DNA of 64,000 nt from Batillaria attramentaria (taxonomy: Eukaryota > Mollusca > Gastropoda > Batillariidae). Positions within the stretch are counted from its first letter, which is position 1; every line of letters starts with the position of its first letter. Location: assembly GCA_018292915.2 (NCBI GenBank), contig JACVVK020000200.1:265001-329000 (forward strand). The letters run 5' to 3'. Below the pieces are notes generated by a model that was given only the letters and a program-made list of their open reading frames with translations, made no database searches and was not told the origin of the DNA. Shown piece by piece: positions 34,001-45,568 of this stretch. Made by a program: the position numbers and the translations under genes.

Positions 34001-35965
34001 CTGTTCAGTAATATACCGGTCCTCTAAGTTGAAAACTGTGATACAAAATGGTGAAGGTGCAAATCGTAATCCGCAAGCATATTTTTTTCCTTCTTAATTC
34101 ACACTGCAGAACCTCTCTTATGAGTTTTTTTTTTTTTTTTTTTTTTAGGGAATATTCACGTTGTCGTATTTAAGAATGTACCCACTGTAATTCGTGTTAT
34201 CCAGAGGTATTTTACCATACGTCATTCAGCTATTTTTCATCGCGTTGCATCCAGTTACACGAATAGCCACACACAACATTCAGTATTGTCGTTGCATAGT
34301 GTTTTGGGGGAAAGAAGTATTTTGTGTAAACATTTTTTCATATATGCTTTTTGTGCCTGCCTCTGATTTGATCTCACGTGATGTTACGGAACACAGGTGG
34401 AGACTGTTGGTGACAGTGGGTGACTCCACGCTTCAGGTGAATCAGGTGATATCCGATGGCCTGAAAAATTGTTGCCTGTATCTGCAGGGTCTTGCCCTAC
34501 GCACGTGGTCGCTAAAACAGGTCGTGCCAGAAAAGAGGTTATAATTCAGAAAGACTAGTCAAATAGACAAATTTGCTTCGATTTTGTCATGTTCCGTTGT
34601 TTTCTGATGATGACTGGTGTTTTTTTTTTTTTTTTTTTTTTTTTTTTCAAATTAAAAAAAAAAGTCATAAGTACGTCTTGTTTATGCTCAAACTGTTTTT
34701 CTGTAATTTGTCCAGTGCAACAAAATAAATCTGCTTAAACTATAAAAATAAAAAAAAACTTTGTGAAATGCATTGCACCACTGTGGTTTTGGCACACATG
34801 TGTACGGAAATTAAATCTGACTCGTCAGACTTCTTCTACCCTCCTGCTAACTGTCTCAAGAACTGTCACCAACTGTCTCCGAATGCTGTTCATTTCTGCG
34901 TCGCGGGCGTCGACGCGTTAACGCTTGCAAAGTGTGTTCATATCGTAATTGTTGTACTGTACGTAAATATATTTGGTAGTATTTGGTGCAGAAGAAAACC
35001 CATGTTCATAGGCCTTGGATCCACATCGGAGATGAGGCGTGTTGGAAAACTGGATGCAGAATGGCGGTGGCACAAAGAAGCTGAATTGCCTGTTGGATTT
35101 TTTAAAAATTAGGTTTGAATACAATTAATGTCTGCTGCGGTAATTGTCTGCTGCTTCTTGTTTATTTCTGCCAAGGTTCAGATTTTTGTAGGGGGTTGGG
35201 GTGGCGGTGGGGTAAATAAAATAGTTTGGCACATACAGTTGCTTGGGTCGGTTAAATTGACAATAAATCTGGAAAATCTGAGTTATGCCCTTTTTTTTTT
35301 TTAAATCCACGAAACTCTGTAGTGCATGCAGCCTCCTCCAGCGCTTCATCCCCCCTCACCCCCCCCCCCTCCCCGATTACCCTCTGTTTACCACTGAAAA
35401 ACAGTGCGTGAACTCATTTTAGATTAGCAGCGCCATGTTTGACATTCATGTTACTGCACCCCCCCTCCCCACCCCCGCAACACCCCACTTGAACCTCCAT
35501 CCCACACCCACCCCCGCCTCTGCATGTGCCTCCACCCCCCCCCAACCCCCACCCCCTCCCCTACACTCGCACACCAGACATTCCTCTGTTTTTTTAACGG
35601 TGCCATCATTAACTCAAGAACGTTTCTCGAGTTCGAAGCATAACAATTCTCATTAGGTTGGGTACAAGTTAGTGTGACATGAGAAAGCCGTTTTGTATCT
35701 ATCGGAACGTTAGCATTCTGCGGTACCATGATTATGCGAATTGGTTCATATGATTTGTCTGTTCTTCTGCATCGTTGCCATTGCCTCAAAAGTAACTGAT
35801 TTCGTGGTGGTTGTAAATTGATGTCACTGTTGTATCATAAACATTGCAATAAGAAGATTGTTGGAAAAATAAATTATGCATCATTCCAAAGTACATCATG
35901 TTTGTGTACTCTCGCATAATTTTAAATAAAGTCAGTAAAATAAAATTGCGTTTTCTTTGTTTTCT

Positions 35966-35966
<1 letters not shown>
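31096..35966. other. Long intergenic stretch, no gene supported
   Basis: About 4.9 kb with poly-T runs (about 34125-34146, 34620-34647), poly-C runs (about 32949, 35360) and short chance frames. A 68-codon frame at 31874 starts with a hydrophobic stretch (MFNLTIATVLATSWLLLL), but nothing else supports it as a gene. Confidence 0.5.

Positions 35967-36021
<55 letters not shown>
35967..36021. repeat. (GT)n microsatellite
   Basis: About 27 GT units upstream of the SKICH gene. Confidence 0.95.
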
Positions 36022-36023
<2 letters not shown>

Positions 36024-36149
36024 CGGAAACTAATTACATTGTCAGAAACACACACGATTGCTCCAAATACAGATTGAAAGCAGACGCAAAGTACGCCAAA
36101 ATGTAGCACACACGACACGAAAGAGGCATACAAATTGCTACAAAGCACA

Positions 36150-36469
36150 AGTCGTCACAGACAAGACGTCACAAAACCAAACTGCGTCATAATTACGTCA
36201 CCTGTCTCTTATCTTTCGTTGGCACTCTTTCGGAAACTGTTAGCTCGGCGACAGGTCTGTCGCCTTTTTCTTTTTTTTCCTTTCCTCGGTTTAGTTCGTG
36301 ACAAAAACCACGCCATTCTGCTGAGCACGGAAAGGAAACTGTGGTCTTTGACCACTCCCCATTTCCTCCTTTCACCTGCTCTGTCCCCCCAAACTGGCTG
36401 CGTGAGCCGTCTGCCCGCCTCATCCCTCCTCTGGTGAGGAGCAAAAACAGCCAAAAACAGAGAGTCGCC
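36150..36469 (+). promoter_or_regulatory. Likely promoter/5' UTR region of the SKICH gene
   Basis: The 300 bp before ATG 36470 has CGTCAC half-CRE motifs (GACGTCACAA at about 36165, TTACGTCACC at about 36194) and CT-rich stretches. No TATA box or precise start can be assigned. Confidence 0.35.
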
Positions 36470-36579
36470 ATGGCACAGTGGGGCAGCAACGACTCGTCTC
36501 TCAGCGACTCTGATATCGAAACCATAAACAGCGAAGAGCTGGTGCTGTTCGAAACGACCAGAACCTTCTACACAAACAG
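36470..36579 (+). CDS. SKICH gene exon 1
   Basis: Encodes residues 1-36 plus two bases of codon 37. The acidic leader (MAQWGSNDSSLSDSDIETIN) runs into the first SKICH strand. Donor AACAG|GTACGG. Confidence 0.85.
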
Positions 36580-36897
36580 GTACGGGGTGTCTGTCTGTCT
36601 GTCTCTCTGTCTGTCTGTCTTCTTCTGCCACTGTAGAGTTGGGCTCAGAGAGCGTGCTTATCTCTGCGGTGTGACTCTATTTAATTAAATTAAAAGGTTA
36701 CAACTGTGTACATTCGAGGGGGGGGGGGGAAGTACAATTAGGGGGTGACGGGGATTGACTGCAGGTTGTGGAGGCTGCAGCCAAGTCTCTCTCAGGACTC
36801 AAGCGAAGGGGCCGAAGTGGTACTTACTATCAGTTAAATAATTGTATCATTAATATTTTTTATTCATTTATTTATTTATTATCATTTTTTTTACATC

Positions 36898-36957
<60 letters not shown>

Positions 36958-39900
36958 ACATGATATCGTCGTGCAGTACAGTTCTGGGAGCGCTGTGGAC
37001 CACAGCCCCCGCGACTGGATCGGTCTGTTCCAGAGCGGCTGGCAGACCCCCTCCGATTTCTCCACCTTCCAGTGGGTCCCCATCGACCCCATCAGCGCCT
37101 GGCATCCACGCAAACGCCGGACTATCTTCCCTCAGGCCGATGTCAATGACCTGTCCGGTGACTTCCAGTTCCTCTATATCACCTGCCAGCAGGACGTCAT
37201 CGGCGTGAGCGAGATCTTTCAGATCATCGACGTGGACCTCGTGGCTTCCATCCACGATAAGCTGCCTCACTCGCTGTCCCTGATCAGCCTAGAAACGGAC
37301 TCGTCTTCTTCGGAGGAGAGCCAGACAGGCGGCGAGTCTAAGGACGATGTCAAGAATCCTGCCTCAGAACATGACGTGGCCAAACCTCCAGAGCCTGAAG
37401 CCAAACCTAGAACCCCGTCTCCTTTGCCAGACAACTGGACCCTGTCTGACTTCGTCATCGGAGTCCATCCGGACATCTTCTGCAGCAGACTGCGCTTTGC
37501 CGATGACGTGAAAGATATCGTGGAGGAATACGAACCGCTGAAGAATTTCAGCAGCGCGCTGCGTCAGAGTAAGTCCAAGCTCGTGGAGGAAGTGGACGCT
37601 GAAATCAAACCTGACCACGTGACGCTCAACGCCGGGTCTGAACTGAACCTCCGAGGCAGAGGCTTTGGACGCGGCAACAAGCCCCACGACTACCAGCACC
37701 ACCCTTACCTGCGTCAACGCCCTTCTCTGGTGCTCTCAGTGTCACGGGACAATTTCAAGCGTTCGTGCCTGGAGAGTTGTGGCAAGACTAGTTCCGACCC
37801 CATCCTGTGTCGGCAGTTGGATACACTGCACGCCAACCCTCTCATCAGCCACGTCGAAAACGTGAAGAAATGGAGCAACAGCCTTCAGGCAGAGAAATCT
37901 TCCTCCGCGGAACGTTCACCTGTCGCAACGTTCGGCAACTCGGAGTCTGCCTCTAGCAAAGATGTCGACGTCGTCCACAGAGACACTCCAGAAGCACCGC
38001 GACCTAAACAGACACTGCCCATTTTCAGGAAAAAGCAACCCGTGGAAAACGACGAGGACATCAATCCGCTTCCCTTGGCACTTCCGACTCCCACGCTCAA
38101 ATTCACCCAAAGCAGTGGGAACGAGTTCTCGCGGTCTGCAATGTTTACCTCGCTTATAACACCAACCGTGTCTAAGATCTCCATGCTGCCTCTCTTTGAC
38201 GTCAACCGCGGTCTGCTCTCTCCGGCGCTCGCTAAGATTGAGGCGAAGAAAGGAGAAGATGATGACGACGGCCTATTGACGACGAAACGCGGGAATCCCA
38301 TGTTTATGCTAGCGGACTCTTTAGCACACCTGGTGTCAGACCAGTCGATCAGTCGCCTCGGTTCCTTCACCACTGGAACAGGCAGCAAGACGACGTCCAA
38401 ATCCTCTGTCAACAAACTGAGGGTTTCCCGACCTCGCAAGCGGCTGGGGCAAACCGTCAGCTGCAGTGGTAGTTTGGCCAAACGTTTGCGACTGTCAGGG
38501 AAAACAGGAGCCGTGGCCCCCAGTACCACAACGTCTGCGAGGACTGACGATGAATCAGCGCTCACTTCGGCCTCCCAGGAAACCATCGAAGTTCTGGACC
38601 TTGCCCTGCTGGAGTCCATGAAAGAGAACTCCGAACTCCGAAAGAAAGTGGCCTCCCTTGAGAAGGCGTTAGATGAAGTCAGTGGTCCGAGGTCTTCATC
38701 TACTAAAAAGGGGGGCAAGAAAGACAACTCTAGCCAGTGCAAACCACAGGTTGCTGGCAAGGCAACCAACACAGCCGCCGCGCCCAACAAAATCGACAAC
38801 TCCAGCCAGTGTTCTAAGACACAAGTTGTCGGTAAGGCAACCAACACAGCAGCCTCTCCGAGCAAGAAAGACAATTCCAGCCAGTGCGTGAAGACCCACG
38901 TTGTTGGCAAGGCGACCAACACAGCTTCCCCCAGCAAGAAAGACAACTCCAGTCAGTGCTCCAAGAAGAAACTGGTCGGTAAGGCCACCAACACTGTCGC
39001 CGCACCAAAGAAGAAGGACGCCGAGAACAACACGATTTCCGTTCCGAAGATAGAAACCGCTGCACAGTGCACGGACTCTATTGGGCGTCTTGCCGAAGCC
39101 TCAAAGCTTGTCAAGGTCGAGTTCAAGACTGCAGAGTCTGAAAAATCGGGCTCCCTTCTGGCAGAAGCCTCGTCCAATATCGAGAACGCCCTGGAAAAGT
39201 GGCGGGTGGCTTCGTCCAAGCGGATGGTCCGCCTTCGCCGCATGATCACCACGAAGAAGGAGGAGTTCGCCCGGCTCCGCGAGAACATCAGCAACTACGA
39301 GCAGAAGACGGACACGATGGAGGTCCAGCTGAAAGCCCTCCGCTCCACGCTGTCCGTGGAGACAGCCAAGCGACTGAAAGCCGAGAAGGAACTGAGAGAG
39401 CTGAAGATCAAATTTTGGGAGCTTCTCTCCGCGAGGCAGCTACAACCGTGGGGACCTTACAACCCTGACATCACCTCAGTGTATCCAGCAGCCGAAGCTG
39501 AGGGCGGTGATCACCCAGTAGCAGCTAAGGCAGAACAGATGGCTAAGTCGCACGTTCCCCAGCCCGACGAACTGACCTGGAGATCCCAGGACGTGAAGAA
39601 GGCAGCTCCCGGTGTGGTGTCTTTCAGGAAGTTCCTCCTCCCGGCCGTCACAGCCATCGCCAAGACGTTCCAGCGTGTGGAGCCCAACAAGACGAGCACA
39701 CCCTTCTCGGAGCTCAAATCTGAGGTCGACTTTGCAAGGCCTACGGACGAGGAGCTCACCAAATTCATCGAATCGCAGCCAGCTTTTGCTGACCTGGCCG
39801 GCATTTTCAGGCCTCCCGAAGGAGCAGCTGCTCCTCAGGCGGAGGGGGGCTGCGCCGCTAGACATGTTCACACACAGGCCTCGGACTCTAGTTCGCAACC

Positions 39901-40387
39901 TTTTGACTTCCATTTACAACCCTTCGACTCTCGCACACCCAGCACCGTCTTCAAGCAGACGACATACAGCTCCGCGCCACAGGCTAGGACGAACGCACAC
40001 GAGACCAGGTCAACCTGCACGCGCCCCATTGTGAGTAAGACCGTCAGCGATCGCTGTGCTACCGTCACGGTGTCCATCACATCGGGCCTTGGGACAGTCA
40101 GCTCGACCACCGAGAAGTTCAACCTGAAGAACGGGAAACGCTTCAAGGTGGACTCTTCGACTACAGTGAAGAGCGAACCCGCCAAGTCAGGAGCTGACAT
40201 CAAGGACGCCATGTGTGTTCACCGGCGAGTGAACAGTGCTCAGTCCCGACCCGCCGACGAGAAAGCTGCCAGTGAGACCCAGGTGGACTTTGCCGACAGC
40301 AAACCCCAAGAACCGAAGAGCATTGTGGCTAAGGACCTTGCGAAGGTAGGACACTCTTTCAAATGCAAGTTTAGTTTGTGCACACGC

Positions 40388-40456
<69 letters not shown>

Positions 40457-43400
40457 AACATATCAATGATCTCATTGCACGACTGACAACAAAAATTCCG
40501 TCATCGTTCCAAAACAACCTTGCAATTTTTTTTTTTTTTTTTTTTTAAAGTTACCTGGCTCTGATTGTACGTATGCATGAACGCCACTTTAACTCTTTGT
40601 AATTTTGATAAGAAAGCAAAACAAAACGCATGTACAGACAAAACATACGTGTAAAACTTTCAGTTTTGCTGGGGGAGGTAAGCCGGATAACCCGGAGAGA
40701 AACCCCCGATGAGCAGCCCCGGCAGCCAGGAAAAACTGTATCACATATCACAAGCTCGACACCCACGCTTCGTCGCCGTGACAGCGGTGACGGCCGTTCA
40801 GTAACGCGGCGGCTAAGTCCTATTAGACCACCGCTTACTCCTTGTAAATCCCACAGGTGAAACTTCTGGACGAGTTGGATCAGGAGACAGACGAGTGGTG
40901 CCCGCCCACTGTGGAAGGAAATTTCACTCTCGCTGAAGGTGTGAAAGTGGCGCCCCCTGTCCCCAAGATGTGGGCAGTTCCGAAAACAGCCGCAGATAAA
41001 CGGGGCAGGTATGCCAGCTACGCTGCTATCACTGCTGGTAAGTCGACAAAGTATCTATATAATTATACATGGGCGCAAACCTGTCACACATAATTATTAT
41101 ACAGTCTTCACAAAACGTTAAGGACCAGTCAACATAATGGGTGACGGTTTCAATAAATCAGAAAAAAAAATAAACGAATAAGATTTTTCCCGTAAAATTC
41201 GGTAGCAAGGTTAAGGGGTAATTAGTGAACATGGCGACCACTGTGTGGATGGCACGTACGCGTCACACAGCATGCTTGGCGCGTTTGAAAATCTGCAATT
41301 TCGGCAAAACTAGACCGAGTTTCAGTGTTCAGTGTGCGATACCTGGGGCTTTCTGCACGGCAAAAATGAGATGCAAGTCAAAGAATGCATCCCTGGTTAT
41401 GAACTGTGCTCATTTGTTTGCCTACATAAGCCGCCGTTTCAGCGATGTTCAGCACTACACCAGCATGCCACCACGACAAAAGTTGAATGATATTTGCAAG
41501 TGGTCCTTAACTTTTTGTGAAGGCTGTATATTCCGTCAACTTTGTTTCGTCAGATGGCTGTATGGTTTCGTCTCAAAGCTGTGCATCGGTGTTGTGTCAC
41601 AGTTCTGCATTGATTACTTTCTGCAACAGTACCGTTGCTGTCAGTATTGCTTTTCAAAACAATAGCCCGTTTATTTGCTTCGTCGATTAGATAAATGACT
41701 GGTCATTTGTTTGTCTTTAGGAAACTTTCCTGTTTCTCAGTCGACGCACTCGGTTTAGATTGTTAATTAATTGTATCATATTCATATTCAAAATTAAGGG
41801 AAAAAATGAACAATTCAAAAACGAACAGACAAATTAACAAGCTAACGATATTGACAGTCCAGGGATTCACATCCGCATCGGACATCGGACATAGACCTAT
41901 TAATTTCCCAAATGTCCGATTGTTTTGGGGAGATTCAGGACAAATGTCCGATTACATTGACGACAGAAGCAGACAATGTCCTATTCTTTTTTCGCAAGGC
42001 CGGACACAGCATTGCGCAAACCGCGGACGACTTTCGCTTGGCCGAAACCGGCCCAGCTGAACTGGTTAGCGAACGAAGGCTACAAGGTGGCCGATAATCA
42101 TCTCAGTGTAATATTCCGTTCGGCGTTATCGCGTGATCGAACCTGGATGAGAAGAAAACTTGTTTGGCCAATGGCTGTCGTCCGATCTCGTCAGTCAGCC
42201 AATCAAAAGCGCCAACGACCAGAGCGCGGTCGCCGTTTTGCAGCTCACGAATCCGTGCGATCTTCGCGCCGAGGAAGGATTTATTTGGATTTTTTTTACT
42301 CGAATAATTAAACCAACAGAAAGAAAAATACAATACGGATTGTTTCTGAGGGGCAGAAATACACGTATGATGATCGTCCAACTTGGGCGTACGCGTACCG
42401 GATTTTCCCCGGGGCTCTCGCATCCATTCGTTCTTTGCCGGCGTCGAGAAAGCATTAAACGGTTGTGTTTTCTTACGCAAAACTAAAACAGCACAACGAA
42501 AAATGCATTACGGATCGTTTCTTAGGACCAGACACGACGATTAAGTTACCAACAATTTGCCTAGAATGATCGTGCGCGGGCTGTGGTACACCTGACTTGC
42601 GAGTACCGGATTTTCCCGAAGTCTATTTTAAGACGATAATCAATACGAAAAATCAATACTAGTGATCTCATTTGGAGGAGGGACTAATCAAGATAACCAC
42701 ATGGTTAACAGTCAGGGATTAAGATCTTCCACCGTGCTTTTGTCGGATTTCCACCTTTGGCTAAAAATTTTCTGGCCTCTCAAAAAGTCAAAAACGGTTT
42801 CAGTCAGTCCGGCCTTGTCTGAAGCACTTAAACTGAATCACTTCCACAGATTTCAGTGTAATTAAAAACAAATCTTAAGGAGCATTCCCCTGCACACCTC
42901 TTGCTTAATAATTAAGCAGACGTGCACGCCTGGCGTGAACTTCATCACCATAGTAAGTGTTAGGCAGTTTGTGGTAAACACACTGTGTAGTTTTACACAG
43001 ATAAAGAAACACTTGTACTTAGAAATCAAAATGTGTACTTGCAAACTGTTAATTTGTACAAAGTGTCATCCTGTTAAGTGGGTCCGACTATTACAGATAC
43101 ACTTTGCTATGAAAAAAACTACACATTGGCACCCCCCTAAACCATGCTGAACCTTTCTCAGTTTCTGAGAGTAAACTTGAACTGACAGATCTTCTGTGTG
43201 GATTTTAGAGTTTGATTCTCCACAATGTTTATTTGGATAAACGTGTGTACAGCAACAAGAGGTCTGTAATAGCTTGAGTCTAAGGGTTGAAATTTGAAGG
43301 GAAATGTGGTAGATAAGAATAGCTATCAAGTGCTCTCAGGTGCCACGAGAGGCCTAGAATTGGCCCTTAAATTTGGCAAAATTCGTGTTGCCCCCCTAGT

Positions 43401-43709
43401 CCCCCCAGCAGGGCTCTGCCCCTCCACCCCGCCGGGGCCTGGACGGCCCCTGGACCCCGACCTGGGAAAAGAAGTTTCAGTATTTTCAAAATTGCCAGCT
43501 TTCACCCATGCATCTTGGCAAGGGCGCGGTTTAGCTCAATTTACTATATATACAAGAACAGACACCTCAGCACGTTGATCAATAAAAGACTGGAAAACAT
43601 TGAATGTCCTATTGTTTTTTATTTTTCAGGACAAATGTCCTATTGTTTTGGTTGAGACCAGGACATTTGTCCTATTGAACCCAAAATGGATGTGAATCCC
43701 TGCAGTCGT

Positions 43710-43781
<72 letters not shown>

Positions 43782-44290
43782 TGTGAGAGAGAGAGAGGGT
43801 GGGTGGGTGGGTGTTTGGGGGTTTAACGTCCTTTTCCACCACATAGGGTGATATCAAAGACGGGGCAACGATGAAAAAGCCAGCACAAATATTTGGCCCC
43901 AGCCGGGATCGAACTCACGACCCGAGCATTAGAAGTCCAACGCTCTACCATTCGACCACCCCGGCTCCCCGAGAGAGAGAGAGAGAGATCAGACAGACAC
44001 GCAGACAGTCAGACAGACAGAGACAGGCAGATAGAGTGAGAGATGCATTTTCTCAGCTAGAGTACCCCACTTTCATCATCATACCATTAGTGTAGTGTGC
44101 ACGCTCTTCATTAAGTTGTTTCTCTATAGATTTTGCTGCGCGCAGCAGCAAGTTTCAGTGATACAAAACAAGACTGTGACGTTTCTCCACACAATAATAC
44201 TTTCACGCACATAGTGACGTAACGAAACCTGCGTCATAGACACTTGACGTGCACACTATGCTGCTGCGTTCTTTTTGGCGGGAGTTGTGA

Positions 44291-44347
<57 letters not shown>

Positions 44348-45298
44348 ACGGATGTAATGATGGCTATCTCCTAAACCACCTCGATGGAGGCCTTTTTACT
44401 TTGAGATAAAATGGGAAATCACCTTCTCCAGACCTACCTTTCACGATTTTTAGCCTGCCGCATTTTCAGAAGAGTTATCGCCGATTTTAAAAAATCGGTC
44501 GTGTTACGAATTTTTTCGAAAAAGTTGTTCAAATTCCTTCATTTTCTAGACTTTGGAAGTTCACCCAATCACACTGCCTGTATTCGTGCTACAGCTCTGT
44601 AGCTCTGACTGGTTTTGTTTAAAAAAAATATTTTCGAGGTAGGGGTGGTTTGCACATAAGATCAAATATCTATGAAAAGACTACTGCAAATTACTTATCA
44701 TCTCGGCGTTTTTGTCTAGTGTGACAACTGCACATATGACAGGAACTACTGCACTATTATAGCTTTAACATTTAGAATAACTGAACTTTTAGATAAACAT
44801 AACTTTTTCAAGTTTCTGCGAAAAGCACCGGTCAAAAGAGTTCCAAATTTTCGATTTCATAAGTACAATACAAGGTATTCTAGTCCATGTTTCACCAGCC
44901 CTCTAGATCTTCCAGATTTTATGTAAAAATTAATTCAGCCAGGGAAGTCACAAAAGCAACAGGGAAATTACAAGACATGCACAAGCATCATCTGTCATAC
45001 CACCAGTGTGAAGCTGACGTCAAACGCTTAGTTCCCAGACAAAATAAGCAAGTATCGTCACTGCCTCCGACATTTCACCAGCCCTCTAGATCTTCCAGAT
45101 TTCATGTGAAAAATAATTCAATCGGGGAAGCCACAAAGCCAACAGGGAAATCACAAGACATAAACAAGCTTCCTCAGACGATCGCAGTGCTAGAGGCTGA
45201 CGTCAAAATGTTTAGTTCGCGGAACTGACGTCATCTCTCCGTCTGTGTATGACGACCTGCCTGAGGCTGACGTCAAATGTTTAGTTCACGGAACTGAC

Positions 45299-45338
<40 letters not shown>

Positions 45339-45501
45339 GGAGCCAGGGTAGCCGAATGGTAGAGCGTTGGACTTTCAATGCCCGGGTCGAGAGTTCGAAT
45401 CCCGGCTTGGGCCAAATATTTGTGCTGGCCTTTCTCTCGTTGCCCCGTCTTTGATATCACCCTTACGTGGTGGAAAAAGACGTTAAACTCCTAAACACCC
45501 A

Positions 45502-45568
<67 letters not shown>

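Noticed and set aside
37885..38946. 353-codon minus-strand open frame
   Set aside because: It lies wholly antisense to the SKICH giant exon, has no domain and is a by-product of that exon's codon usage and tandem repeats.
41225..41665. 146-codon plus frame as a host gene
   Set aside because: No conserved splice context; part resembles a decayed transposase and the rest has no domain.
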